This document shows positions 51,592-63,100 of a DNA stretch of 64,000 nucleotides, piece by piece. Below the pieces are notes generated by a model. The model was not told the origin of the DNA. It did not search any database and saw only the letters and a list, made by a program, of their open reading frames with translations. The position numbers and the translations under genes were made by a program. The first letter of the stretch is position 1; each line of letters opens with the position of its first letter. Source of the DNA: an uncultured Geobacteraceae bacterium (GTDB taxonomy: Bacteria; Desulfobacterota; Desulfuromonadia; Geobacterales; Pseudopelobacteraceae); assembly GCA_903901875.1 (NCBI GenBank), contig CAIUSO010000054.1, positions 21,081-85,080 on the forward strand, in the 5' to 3' direction.

Positions 51592-52503
51592 ATGAGTTAC
51601 AGCATAACCTATTACGGAATTGAAGGGCAACCAGTACCCTACGCTATTATGGAACGGTTACTTGATGGTAGTTTTTGGGACGAAACCAACAAACAGTGGG
51701 TGAGTGCATCCTCTTCAGTCTGCAATATCACTTTGATAGAGGATTCTGCTACTCCCGGTAAGTATATTGGTTCAGCTTCTCTCAATGCTGCGAATGGTGG
51801 AGTTTACCGAATTACTGCTTTCGACAATTTCGGGGTTATGCTGACTCGTAATACTGTTATCAATAAATCAGACCAAATGACGGCACTTCAGATCATAAAC
51901 GAAGTGCAACGTCAGATGCGCCTTCCAAAATCTTCCCTTATCACAGAACCACATGCCCAACTTCTTCTTTCGTTCTGCAACGAGGTTCAGGTTGATTACA
52001 TGCTTGAATTTTCCACTTGGGACGAACTGAAGGTAACAGGATCGTTTGCACTCAAGGCAGGTGTGTCAAAATACATGATTGCCCCGGTGAATGGCGGGAA
52101 GGTAGATTCAATCCGTAGTCTGCAAATTGGTACCGATAAACCTCTCGATAATGTTAAGGACTACGATTTTAGAGCTTTCTGTGTGGCAAACCAAGATAGT
52201 CACCAACCTTATATTTATCGTCATTTTGGGCGTTCTGGTGGAGGTATCATCGTTGAAGTTTCACCTATACCTGATACCTTCTATCAGGTCGATTATGAAC
52301 TTTTACAGAAACCGGCCAAGTTGGTAAATGCCACTGATGTTCCCATACTTGACGAGGACACTATCATTCTCGGCGTGAAGTATCTCGCTAAAAAAGATCA
52401 AGGTGATGAGTTCCAAGCTGAGCTTGCAACCTTCAATGCAAAGTTAGGTTTACAAGGCGGGAATCAGACCGGAAGCAGTTCCGGTGATGTGGAGTTTCTA
52501 TAA
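51592..52503 (+). CDS. Head-tail adaptor-like protein
   Basis: The 303-residue protein starts with no gap after the upstream stop. The N-terminal third is a beta domain (SYSITYYGIEGQPVPYAIME). From about residue 95 a helical part QMTALQIINEVQRQMRLPKS begins the adaptor-like block of podovirus connector proteins, with VDYMLEFSTWDELKVTGSFA and DEDTIILGVKYLAKKDQGDE. It probably joins the portal and tail nozzle. The assignment is by order and resemblance, not by exact family. Confidence 0.6.
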   Translation: MSYSITYYGIEGQPVPYAIMERLLDGSFWDETNKQWVSASSSVCNITLIEDSATPGKYIGSASLNAANGGVYRITAFDNFGVMLTRNTVINKSDQMTALQIINEVQRQMRLPKSSLITEPHAQLLLSFCNEVQVDYMLEFSTWDELKVTGSFALKAGVSKYMIAPVNGGKVDSIRSLQIGTDKPLDNVKDYDFRAFCVANQDSHQPYIYRHFGRSGGGIIVEVSPIPDTFYQVDYELLQKPAKLVNATDVPILDEDTIILGVKYLAKKDQGDEFQAELATFNAKLGLQGGNQTGSSSGDVEFL

Positions 52504-53978
52504 TGGCACAGAATAAACGGATATACCGGCTCAATAACTTTTCAGGGGGAGAAAATCAACTTTTCCCCTCAGTTGCCATGCCTTCAAAATTCTCCACCCG
52601 TATGCAGAACTGTCATATCTCAGACCGAGGAGGAATTGCCAAGATCCCTGGATATGAGAAGGTGAATACTGATGCAGTTCCAGAAACTATCAGCACAGGG
52701 TTTGAGTTTATCAAGCGTGACGGTATTACTCAGATTATTTGTGCTGGCGGTGGCAAGATATTCAAAGTAGTTGGCAGTGCCTTGACCAGTATCAAGACCG
52801 GTCTGAATACCTCTGTAAAGGTGTGGTTCACTCAAATGGGCGATTACTGCATTATGACCAATGGTATTGATACTCCGATGAAGTATGACGGCACAACCGT
52901 TTCAGCTTTGGGTGGATTACCCACAGGATCCATGTTCAAAAAGTGTCATAGCCATAAAGGTCGTGTGTGGGCTGTTGACCAACTTGACAAAATGACCGCC
53001 TTCCATTCTGCCCTAAATTCTCCTGAAGATTACACAACCGCTGTAAATGCCGGATACATTGACTTCCGTTTTGTTCTGCCAAGAGGCGACGAACTGGTTG
53101 ATATTTGCTCATTCGTTGACCTCATAGTTTTCTATTTCAAGCAGCACATTGCGATCTATTCCGGGACTGATCCAACAACAGGCGGTGACTTCCGCATTGT
53201 CCAATTGATTGAAGGCGCAGGGGCAATGTCTCAGGGCGTATCTACTGCAATTGGAACTGATCTTTTTTGTCTGAACGTTACCGGTGTGCAATCACTCAGA
53301 CAGGTAGTATCAACTGGAAATCTCAGTGTCGGCGGGATGTCTCAGCCAATCCAGCCCTCTTTGAAAAGTGAAATAGTTGTAAACGGTGGCGTGATGGCAA
53401 TGTGCCATTACCCTAAACTCAGTTGGGCTATGGTTCTGGTTGGCACAAGAGTTTTCATTTATTCATATCTTCATAAAGCATGGGGCCACATGGTAGGGGC
53501 AAATATCACTGGTATGTTCAATACGGTGGATGGTGGCCTGTATATGTGCGGTGAAGGTTTCTTGTATCGGTATGGCGTTGATTACAGTTTTGCTGGTTCA
53601 CCAATGACAATGATGTGGGAAACAGGGTGGATCAACCTCAGTAACGGTCCAAACCGTTTCTATCCGAAGATTGCTGAAATCATCTGTTACCCTGGCAGAA
53701 TTGGTACAATACGTCTTGACCTTGCATATGATTTTTCAACTTCCATGATTGAAAACTTTCTTCAGTTCAATACGGAACAAGCCCCTTCCCTGCTGGATTC
53801 AGCAGTAACCGATACATGGGATAACTCTTTTTACATGGACGTTGGTAATTATCCTCTTGTGAGGTTGCCACTGTTCGGAGGCGGTAAGTCCATGAAGATG
53901 ATCTTCACCAATACTTCAACAGACGGCCCGTTTGAGGTTAATGATATTACAATTCAAGGTGTCATGGGAGGTATGTAA
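52503..53978 (+). CDS. Tail nozzle/stabilisation-type protein
   Basis: This 491-residue beta-rich protein begins NKRIYRLNNFSGGENQLFPS, then IAKIPGYEKVNTDA and a run of repeated blades (IICAGGGKIFKVVGSAL, YCIMTNGIDTPMKYDGTTVS). Such N-terminal G-G-x-N plus P-G-Y-x-K blocks occur in tail-tubular/nozzle proteins of podoviruses. It overlaps the adaptor stop by one base. It is placed at the distal end of the portal-adaptor channel. Confidence 0.65.
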   Translation: MAQNKRIYRLNNFSGGENQLFPSVAMPSKFSTRMQNCHISDRGGIAKIPGYEKVNTDAVPETISTGFEFIKRDGITQIICAGGGKIFKVVGSALTSIKTGLNTSVKVWFTQMGDYCIMTNGIDTPMKYDGTTVSALGGLPTGSMFKKCHSHKGRVWAVDQLDKMTAFHSALNSPEDYTTAVNAGYIDFRFVLPRGDELVDICSFVDLIVFYFKQHIAIYSGTDPTTGGDFRIVQLIEGAGAMSQGVSTAIGTDLFCLNVTGVQSLRQVVSTGNLSVGGMSQPIQPSLKSEIVVNGGVMAMCHYPKLSWAMVLVGTRVFIYSYLHKAWGHMVGANITGMFNTVDGGLYMCGEGFLYRYGVDYSFAGSPMTMMWETGWINLSNGPNRFYPKIAEIICYPGRIGTIRLDLAYDFSTSMIENFLQFNTEQAPSLLDSAVTDTWDNSFYMDVGNYPLVRLPLFGGGKSMKMIFTNTSTDGPFEVNDITIQGVMGGM

Positions 53979-54344
53979 ATGAGTTTATATCAACGGCCTA
54001 AAGGGGATGTAAGGTTTCAGGAACTATCTGAAGCACGTCAACCATTACCCTCTGCTGAACTAGATAATGAACTGAACCAGTTGAAAAATTGGCTGAATAC
54101 AAGTGTCTTTGCAACAACTCTCGGCAGTAACCTTTTGATACGGGATGCAGCACTTGAACCCGTTACTGTTGATCTTATGAACTACGTTGAGGTGACGGTA
54201 ATCAAAACGGATAGTTCAGCAAATTCCGTGACTGTAACCGATTCAAGCGGAAGGACCGTACTTCAACAGACTTCTATTGACCTCACTGTTCAGGATGAAT
54301 CAATTCATCTGATTAAAAACGGAACAAACTGGTACAGAATTTAA
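53979..54344 (+). CDS. Short tail-region protein
   Basis: A 121-residue protein (MSLYQRPKGDVRFQELSEAR, then TVTDSSGRTVLQQTSIDL), beta-rich toward the C-terminus, with a helix ELDNELNQLKNWLNTS near residue 30. It starts right after the nozzle-type gene. This pattern, a short helix then a repeat-like beta unit, resembles fibre-attachment or fibre N-terminal proteins, but it is not assigned. Confidence 0.55.
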   Translation: MSLYQRPKGDVRFQELSEARQPLPSAELDNELNQLKNWLNTSVFATTLGSNLLIRDAALEPVTVDLMNYVEVTVIKTDSSANSVTVTDSSGRTVLQQTSIDLTVQDESIHLIKNGTNWYRI

Positions 54345-54353
54345 GGAGGAACA

Positions 54354-54974
54354 GTGGAACACTTGATTCTTGCAACATATCCAATAACCAACGGATGCAA
54401 CATTACTTGTCCTTGGTGCGCACATTCCAAGACGCAGCCGATATTCAATACCCGTTATGTCTTGGGGGCATTGTCCCGTATTCCCCACCCGATTCATGGC
54501 GTGGCCTTAACAGGTGGAGAACCGTTTTCATGTCCTGACCTTCTGAAGATCAAGGCGGAACTTGAGGCCAACGGGCATAGAGTATTTGCCATTACAAACG
54601 GGACTCTTCACGATCATATCTTTGAGTTTGTCACCGGGAACCAACTTGACGTGGCCTTGAGTATTCATAATCCGGCAATATTCCCTGAATGGATTACGGC
54701 GAAGAAAGAGAAACTTATTTCATTGTGTCGTGAGAAGGGCTTGAAACTGGCAGCAGGATTGTTCAGCGTGGATTGTGAAACTGATATTTCCGCTTCTGTT
54801 GAGTACATCAAGAAGAACAGTGACGCTTTTACCACAGCGACAATATCAACAGTGTACCGTAAAAATATACCGGCAATGACCATGCGAATCCTTCTTGAAT
54901 CAGTTTTGGATAAGTTACCAGGAGCGGTAATATCCAGTCTCAGAAACAGGCAGCTGATTATAACGCTACTGTGA
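54354..54974 (+). CDS. Radical SAM domain protein in the virion operon
   Basis: The GTG start follows AAGGAGG. The 206-residue product has the radical SAM cluster motif C-x3-C-x2-C at Cys15, Cys19, Cys22 (GCNITCPWC) and the SAM-binding GGE motif at 54-56 (ALTGGEPF), followed by partial TIM-barrel strands (VFAITNG, VALSIHNP, KLAAGLFSVDCETD). The barrel seems to lack its last strands. The final about 25 residues (SVLDKLPGAVISSLRNRQLI) are encoded by DNA that in another frame belongs to the next virion protein. Its substrate is unknown; modification of a virion or host protein or RNA is possible. Confidence 0.78.
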   Translation: MEHLILATYPITNGCNITCPWCAHSKTQPIFNTRYVLGALSRIPHPIHGVALTGGEPFSCPDLLKIKAELEANGHRVFAITNGTLHDHIFEFVTGNQLDVALSIHNPAIFPEWITAKKEKLISLCREKGLKLAAGLFSVDCETDISASVEYIKKNSDAFTTATISTVYRKNIPAMTMRILLESVLDKLPGAVISSLRNRQLIITLL

Positions 54975-55348
54975 TGAGGAATAACGCTCTCTCTGCCGAA
55001 CAGCAGGGAGCAGTCGCAGCTGCCGAACATCAGCAGAAGGTCAAGCAGCTTGAGTCAACTCAGATTACCCAAGGCGCGGCTTCTGGTGTCAACACGGCAA
55101 CAGGTACGGCCTTGGAAATCTCCACTGAAACGGCGGGATCTGGAGAACTCGATGCATTGAGAATCATGGACAACGCAAGAAGGACCGCAAATGGTCTGAA
55201 TGCCCAGGCAGACATTGAACAGTACAAAGGTAATGCCGCTGCCACTGGTGGAGCTCTTACTGCTGCCGGGACTCTGATAGGTGGTGCCGCAAGTGCGACG
55301 CAAGGTTACTACGGTGCAAAATATAGTGGCGGTAAGGCCAACTGGTAA
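54971..55348 (+). CDS. Internal virion protein, apparently 5'-truncated
   Basis: From GTG 54971 (or ATG 54974), overlapping the radical SAM stop, 125 residues read NNALSAEQQGAVAAAEHQQK, GTALEISTETAGSGELDALR and ANGLNAQADIEQYKGNAAAT, an Ala/Gly/Gln-rich helical pattern typical of podovirus internal or ejection proteins. The same frame is open farther upstream to 54914 (GNIQSQKQAADYNATVM), which fits the expected earlier part of such proteins, but has no start codon before a TAA at 54911-54913. The true N-terminus therefore seems lost. Confidence 0.65.
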   Translation: MMRNNALSAEQQGAVAAAEHQQKVKQLESTQITQGAASGVNTATGTALEISTETAGSGELDALRIMDNARRTANGLNAQADIEQYKGNAAATGGALTAAGTLIGGAASATQGYYGAKYSGGKANW

Positions 55349-55363
55349 CAAGGAGATAACTCA

Positions 55364-57166
55364 ATGCCACAAGTCCCACGCTATACAGATCCAACGGTTC
55401 AGACCATTGCAGCTGCTACTCCTCAGATGCAGGGACTTCCTGCTGATGCTTTCGGGGCGGGGCTCGGGCAGGGGCTTACTAAAGCAGCGGGTGCTTTCGG
55501 AGAAATAGCCCAGCAGATGCAGCAAAATGTTAACCACAATTTCAAAATGCAAGTTATGCCTGATGTCATTAATACGGCTAATGATCTGGCCGACGGTCCC
55601 GATGGGTTCCGGAAAGAACTTGGGGTTAACGCCAGCAAGGTAACTCTTGAAGACGGATCAGTTAAGCAGATGGACGATTATGTCATGGACCAATTCAAGG
55701 AGAAGCGCGACGAATGGATGGACAAAGCCGCTACTCCGATGCAAAAGGCGATAGTTCAGCAATTATTCGACGAGCATGCTCCTGCTCTTCATGAAAAATT
55801 GATGGTACATATAAACAGTCAAGAGGCCGTAGCAGCTGACCAAAGCATGGACGCGCTGATATCGATGCAAAACAGGTTTGTTGCCGACAACCCGACTACT
55901 GAAAACATAAATACTGCTGCCAAGAATATCGCTGATGGGCTGAAGACGTACCCAAAATATCAAGGTATGTCTGACATAGCTCAGAGTGAATATAACCGGT
56001 CATTGGTTTCTCAGTTACAGGTTACAAGTATTACGGGACTGCTGGCAAAAGCCAAAACTGCCGATAATTCTGATGATGAAGACGGATTCAATGCAGCGGC
56101 TGCCGGCAGGTATAAGGGTTATTACGACTCAATAGATCCAAAGCAGCGTGACGCCCTTGCTCCCCAGATTGAACATGCTGACAATTCTGTACAGGCCGGA
56201 GCTGTATCAAAAGAAACCTGGACTAAGTTCAAGCCGGAATCAGTAAACGATAAGATCGATGTAGAAGCAGCAAACGCATATATCGATGCCAAGCATCTCA
56301 ATAATGAAGCAACACAGATTGCCAAGGCTAAACTTACAACCCAGCTTCAACAGTATCATGCCAACGTGGAACAGAGCACTCAGGCGGTATCAGACACCGT
56401 GAACGGAATGATCTTGGATGGTAAAAATTATGCCCAGGTTCACCAGGAGATCATGTCCTATCGTGGTTACGGTCAAGAAGTCCCTGACACCGCGCTTCAG
56501 CACATGGAGCAGTATGCACAGCATCATTTTAAAGTCGGTGAGCAGGATCCTCTTGCTAATATGACAGATAAAATTGTCAAGCTCGGCAAGTTGATGCAGT
56601 TCCAACAGGATTATCTGGGGGGTAAATTGGGGTCACTCACTCCGCAGCAGGCAGCGGCAAAGGTAATGCCTACACTTGGAGAACAAACTCCGGCAGCGAT
56701 GAAGTTCGTTGAAGATGCCAACGCCAACATGGGAAATGCCAAACTCTCCGAAGGACAGTTCAAGGAGAAGTTGCTTTCTTTGCGTGGGATGGATCCGGAT
56801 GGAACGACTTATCCGGCACTCAAGGATCTGCTCAACGATAAGAAGCCAGAGACAAAAGCAAACCGCGCTTTGATTCTCAATAATATTCTGAGTGAAGTCC
56901 GGACTCTGCAAGAGAACTTTAAACCGGCAGATCTGGACGGTATCATTCAGAAGAACATTACCAACTTCATTACTTCACCAGGATATATCTTCTCTTCTGA
57001 AAAACCATTCGGGGCAATATCTGACAAGGACATCCAGGGAATGGACGATCAGACTCTTCGCACATATGTCTATCGTCGTATGACAGTAGGCAGCACCCCC
57101 CCAACTGAAGCACAATTACAGGAAGGTATCAGGCGGGCAAAACTTCCCCCGAAAGGTAAACGCTGA
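55364..57166 (+). CDS. Internal virion (ejection) protein
   Basis: In this 600-residue protein the N-terminus is Pro/Gly/Ala-rich (VQTIAAATPQMQGLPADAFG). A long helical body follows with many Gln/Ala/Asp (AGAFGEIAQQMQQNVNHNFK, IVQQLFDEHAPALHEKLMVH). AAGGAG precedes the ATG, and its stop overlaps the next start by one base. Position and composition match proteins packed in the head of podoviruses and ejected with the DNA. No enzyme motif is visible. Confidence 0.65.
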   Translation: MPQVPRYTDPTVQTIAAATPQMQGLPADAFGAGLGQGLTKAAGAFGEIAQQMQQNVNHNFKMQVMPDVINTANDLADGPDGFRKELGVNASKVTLEDGSVKQMDDYVMDQFKEKRDEWMDKAATPMQKAIVQQLFDEHAPALHEKLMVHINSQEAVAADQSMDALISMQNRFVADNPTTENINTAAKNIADGLKTYPKYQGMSDIAQSEYNRSLVSQLQVTSITGLLAKAKTADNSDDEDGFNAAAAGRYKGYYDSIDPKQRDALAPQIEHADNSVQAGAVSKETWTKFKPESVNDKIDVEAANAYIDAKHLNNEATQIAKAKLTTQLQQYHANVEQSTQAVSDTVNGMILDGKNYAQVHQEIMSYRGYGQEVPDTALQHMEQYAQHHFKVGEQDPLANMTDKIVKLGKLMQFQQDYLGGKLGSLTPQQAAAKVMPTLGEQTPAAMKFVEDANANMGNAKLSEGQFKEKLLSLRGMDPDGTTYPALKDLLNDKKPETKANRALILNNILSEVRTLQENFKPADLDGIIQKNITNFITSPGYIFSSEKPFGAISDKDIQGMDDQTLRTYVYRRMTVGSTPPTEAQLQEGIRRAKLPPKGKR

Positions 57167-60100
57167 TGGGACTTGAAGATCTCAACTCATATACCGGAGA
57201 AGTTGCAAGTCAAGGTATGGCAAAGACTCAGGCCGTGCTTAACCTCCAGAACTCAATAGGCACGAATCCTGATGAGTATGCCAAAGCGACGAAGCTGGTC
57301 AAATACACACAGATTCCTCCTGAATGGAATACTCCTGAGATCAAGACCGAGGCAGAACGCAAAGCCATTGCAAGCAATCCGGACGTTGCTAACATGTCTC
57401 CTGCTACTGCCTCGTTCCTTGCCAATCCGACGAACGCCAAAGTATCGAATGATGATGTCTCTGCACTGTCGATGGTCGGTCAGGTGTTTAATGGTTTCGC
57501 CGGTATCAGTGCTAAATTCATGGCCGGTCTTGCCTCGAACGAAGCTGTCGGGACAAAGGCGATGAACATAATCGCCCAGGGGCGCAGACTATTGAACCAG
57601 GACTCAGGAGGACAGTTTCAACAGGATCTCCAGGAAGGATCTACTGAAGCAACACAGCGCGTCAAGGATAACGTCAAGTTTTGGGACGATATCGCTCACA
57701 AGTATGGCCAGGACGATAATGTCGGGGCGCGGATCATCGGAGGACTGGCGAAGGGTATCGCCGGTCTGCCTGCGGGAATAGTCGGTTTCAATCCTGTTTT
57801 CGGATTTCTATCTGCAGCGGCAGAGACGGCAGAGAAACCAGGCGCGAATGGCCTGGATGTCCTCTCGTCCGGAACTTCTGAAGCGATAAAGCTCAAGGGA
57901 CTGGCGAAGATCTTCCATGCCATTGAGGTGACCGGACTCGGGACTGTCGGCAAGATGGCTGTCACTGGAGGTGCAATGGGAACGCAGACTGCAGCAGAGA
58001 TCGCTGGGTCTCATGGCCGTCTCAAGGAAGGAGTCTCCGCTCTCACTTCTCCCCAGGGGCTTGAAGAGGTGGCGACTTCACTCGTCACCGGTGCGGCTCT
58101 CGGGTACAACCATATTACCGGAGAGCAGGACGTCATCCGGAAGAATCTCATATCCTCCGGTGTGGATGCTGGAGAGGCGAACCAGATCGCTCGATCCGCC
58201 CAGACAATTTATCCGTTCGTCAATGACCTGGCTGCCGCGCATGAGGCGAAGATCACCAAAGAATTCTTTGAGTCCCTGGGAGATGCTGCCGGCAATACGA
58301 AGCTCCTCGAACGGCTACCGGAGAAGATGCGGGAGTATGTCACCGAGCTCAAGAAGGATGGCCCTATTGATAACGTTTATGTTCCTGCCGACAAGTGGCA
58401 AGAGTACTGGCAAACGAAACAGGAAGATCCTGCTGCCATGGCTGAACATATATCGGGGGATCCGGATCAATACAAAGAAGCTCTTGCTACTGGTGGTGAC
58501 ATTGTCATCCCGCTGGAAGATTTCGTGAGCAAACTGGCTCAGTCAGAGCATTACAAGGGACTGTCTGAAGATATCAAGATTCGTCCTGGTGCAATGACCG
58601 CGCGGGAAGCTGCCGACTTTGAGAAGGAGATGCCTGCCAGGCTTGAAGAGCTGAAGGGGCAGATCAACGACGGAGAAGCCCAGGATGTGAAAGCCAGATC
58701 GTCACAGCAGAAAGTTTTTGATGACGTCTACGGACAGATGCAGGGCATTTTTCCGCGAGACACTGCCGAGAAGTACGCTACTCTTGCCGCAGTACGGGCA
58801 AAGACCAGGGCCGAACGCCTGGGCAAAGATCCGTGGGATCTCTACAACGAGCGTCCTCTGAAGATATCGCAGTCTATCCCCGATGCCTTGCGTATCCGTA
58901 GTGTGGACATGGGACTCGATCCGGATCTGGATCGCCTCCGCTCGGGAAACATACCAACTGAATCAGCGGTAAATGGCACGTCAATGGGAGAGTTTCTTCG
59001 TGACAGAGGTCTGACGGATCCCGGTGGTGAATTGAAGTCAATGGAAGTTGACGGTGGCTTGAAGCCGTTCCAAAAGAAGATGGTACGTAAGGGCGGACTC
59101 GATCCTGATAAGGCGCGGGAACTGGCAATCGAACAAGGCTATCTTCCTGAGGGTTCAACGACGTCTGATCTATTCGAAGCTATTGACAGGGAACAGCGGG
59201 GACATCCGGTCTATTCTCCGGAGTTCACAAATCATCCTCTTGCTGATGACGCTCTGAAGCTCAACCAGTTAAAGGATCATCTGGATCGTGCCGGAGTGGA
59301 TCTATCCACAATGGACAATGCAGCAGTGCGGGAACATCTGAAGGGTCAGCAAGAACTTTTCCAGGGTGGTCCAGTTGTTTCAATTACCGGAAAGGAATTA
59401 GGAGATTTTGGGAGTGACACTAAGTTGCTTCGCAAGACAGCATTCCAGTGGTACAGAGATAATTTGCAGGGGAAGCCTGTTGTTCGTGACGATCTCGGGA
59501 GTATTGCTTTCACACGGAAAGGAATTGAGGAGTTCAACCATTTCGGGGCCGATCCTGTAAAAAATCAGTTGGTGGTGGCTCTAAGAGATATAATTAAAAA
59601 TGGTGATTACATTGAAACTCAAAATTTAGATCATCCGCGCCGTGACGGCATCACTAAATTTCATATTATCGAGGCTAATGTTGAAGTAGCGGGTGTAACA
59701 AAAAGAGTCAAAGTGGATATTGGAGAGGACAGAAACGGAAGCAAGTTTTATGAACTTTTCCCTGATTCAGGAGCAAATAACCAAAAAAGAAGCCGCTACA
59801 GTGGGCCCGAGATCAAGTCGGACGTTGCAGCGGCATCTCTCGAAGGTGATGCCACCCTCAATCAAAGTATCTCAAATACTACTGATGGTGTCAATATACA
59901 AATTTTGAACGCTGATTCAGATGTCAAGCGCGGTTTCTTCCGTTTCTCTGCTAACTCTCCAGAACGTGAAATCGGTATCCTCGAAAAAGCAGATCTCTCC
60001 ACCTTCCTACATGAAACAGGTCACTCCTGGCTCGAAGAACTGAAAGACGACGCTCTCCGTCAGGACGCTCCGGAACAACTCAAGCAGGACTGGGAAACCA

Positions 60101-63100
60101 TCAAGAAGGAACTGGGAGTCGAAGGCGACACTCTCACCCGGGAACAGCATGAGCAGTGGGCGCGCAGCACTGAGGCGTATCTCATGGAGGGGAAAGCTCC
60201 ATCTGCTGAACTGGCGGGGATATTCTCACGCTTCAAGCTCTGGCTGGCTCAGATCTATAAAACAATGTCCGGTCTGAATGTGAAGATGACCGACGAAGTG
60301 CGCGGCGTCATGGATCGCCTTCTCGCTTCTGATGAAGAGATCAAGCGCGCCCAGGATGACATGGGGCAGAAACCTCTCTTTGTCACTCCTGAAGAGGCAG
60401 GCATGACGGTTCGGGAGTTTGAAGCGTATCGGAAGGATGCCGAGGCCGGAGGACAGAAGGCGCGCGATATTCTTGCTGGGCAGCTGATGAAGGAGCTCAA
60501 GCGGGAGCAGGAGACATGGTGGAAGACTGAGAAGGACAAGGTTCGCGCTGAAGTAATGGCCGAGGCAAAGCAGAATCCTGTTTATGTCGCTCTCCAGGAG
60601 ATACTGAAGGGTAAGGACTTCGAGGGTAATGATTCTCCTGGTCTGAAGATGAACCGTGACGAGCTCGTCAAGCGGTACGGTGAAGATTTCGTCAAGAAGT
60701 TACCAAAGGGATCCGCGACGGAATTCCTCTATGCCAAAGAGGGCGGCATTGATCCGGATCTCCTGGCCGAGAAGTACGGTTTTTCATCCGGCGACGAGAT
60801 GATCAGGAAGATGATGGAGACTCCGAGCCTGAAGCGATTCGTTTCTGCCGAGGCTGATCTTCGCATGAAAGAGCGAAACGGTGACATGCGTCTCGATGGC
60901 AGCATTGCAGATGAGGCAATGAACGCCATTCATAATGACCATTGGGCCGAAGTACTCCGTGCCGAAATTAAGGCTCTGAAGCGTAAAGCGAATGAAGTTA
61001 AGCCATACGTTGACGCTGCTGTAAAGGATGCCACTGAACAGGCCAAGAAAGATGCCGAAGCTACGTCCCGTTGGACCGATGCCGAACGTAAACAGAAAGA
61101 AGATCAGGACCGTGCTAAACGCAATGCGGCCGCTGATAGAATACCTCCCGTTTCAACATTTAGGGAAGCAGCGCGGCAACAGATAGGCGCGAAGATCGTC
61201 AAAGAGCTTGCCCCTCATCTGTACCTTAACGCAGAACGGAAAGCGGCCAGAGAAGCATTTGAGGCGAACGGAAAAGGAGACTACGAGAAAGCATCCGATG
61301 CCAGGATCAAGCAGATGTTGAATCATTTCCTCTACGCTGAAGCAGTCAAAGCAAAAGAGGCAGTGGACACCATCCAGAAATATGCCGTCAAGATGGGGAG
61401 TGCGAAAGAACTCGGTAAGATGGGTAAGGCAGGTCAGGACTTTCTCGACCAGATACAGGGTATTCTCAATCGCTACAATTTCGACAAAATAAGCAACAAG
61501 GAAGCGGACACCAGACAGGAGCACCGTGAATCTTTGGATGCCTTCCTAACTCGTCTTGCGGATCCTGAAAAGGGACAGGGTATTGATCTTCCGATCCCGG
61601 ATGCAATTCGAATGGAGATTCAACAGGAAAATTACCGCAACATGCCGGTTGACGACCTCAAGGCCGTTTACGATTCGATGCGGATGCTGGAGCATGTGGC
61701 TAAGCGAATCAACTCCGTAAATGCGGAAGGTAAACGGGTGGAGATCACAAACGCCGCCATGTCACTAGCAAACCGATTATTCCGGTCAATTAAGGGAAAA
61801 CCGGATATGGAACGTAAATCTGATAAAGCCGAGACGCTGATGGAGCGGGTCAAGGACGTAAATCTTGATATCGCCGTCATGCTGCCGGAGTTCATGTTCA
61901 ATCGTTTCGACGGTAACAAGAAAACGGGCGAATGGCATGAGTACATATGGGACCGTTACAACGATGCAGCTGATCACCAGATTCGGCTGAGAGAATCCAT
62001 TTTCCCGAAGATCATGGAATTTGCTCACGGCGACAAGATCGACCGGAGCAAGGGGAAAATATACATCAAGAGTATCAAAGCATCGCTGGTAAAGGACGAT
62101 ATCATAGCGATAGCATTGAACTGCGGGAATGAGTCGAATCTTGATAAGTTGATGCGCGGAGGTATTCGTTTCAAGGTGGACGATTTCAGCCACGAACTTG
62201 ATAGGGACCAACTGGACGAGATACTTTCTCATCTAACGAAAGATGAGATTGATGTGGTCAATGGCATCTGGAGGACTATTGCATCTCTCAAACCGGAAGC
62301 GGCAGCTCTGGCACGTAAGCGTACCGGCATAGAACCGAAGTGGATAGAATCCCAGCCGATGAATGTCGCCAATGGGACTCTTGAAGGCGGTTACTATCCG
62401 GTCAAGTACGACAGCCGGTATAGCCGCGCAGGGGAAAAACAGTCTGACGCATCAACACTCGATCAGATGTTCAACAAGTACGCTTCGACTACGACACGTC
62501 AGGGGTACATGAAAGAACGTACCAACGCAGCTTATCCGATGTCGCTTGATTGGCAATCCATCGTATCTCGGCACCTGGACGAAGTCATTACCGATATTTC
62601 CCACTGGGAATTTGCTTCCGACACTCAGCGTCTGCTCAAGCGTGCGGAAGTGAAGGACGCTATTCTTGACCGGTTGGGCAATTCCTATTACAAGAATCTG
62701 CTCGACTGGGTTCGTTACACGGTTAATCAGGATAATGTTTCCCCAGAATCATCTGACAATATCGAAAAAACAAGACGGTGGATTCGCGGTAATATGTCCA
62801 CCTTCGTTCTCGGGTTCAAAGTCACCAATGCCATGGCAGAGATGGCAATCGGTATCCCGCTGATGACTCAGCACGTCAAATTTGAAAGTGCCTTCAAGGG
62901 TGTCATGCAGTACATGAGGAATCCAAGCGAGGCGTCACGGTTTGCAGTCGAAGCTAGTGATTACATGAGAAATCTCGATAAGGAGTTTGATAGAGATATA
63001 ACACAGGTTCTGAACTCTTTGGCCGGAAAGCATACCATTATTGACGACATTCGTTCCTGGTCGATAGCCTCCAGGGTGTTCTTCTGGAAGATCGGCGCAA

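Noticed and set aside
54016..54034. TTCAG and CTGAA arms in the 53979 gene
   Set aside because: The spacing is seven bases, unlike the five-base family, and it lies in coding sequence with no regulatory context.
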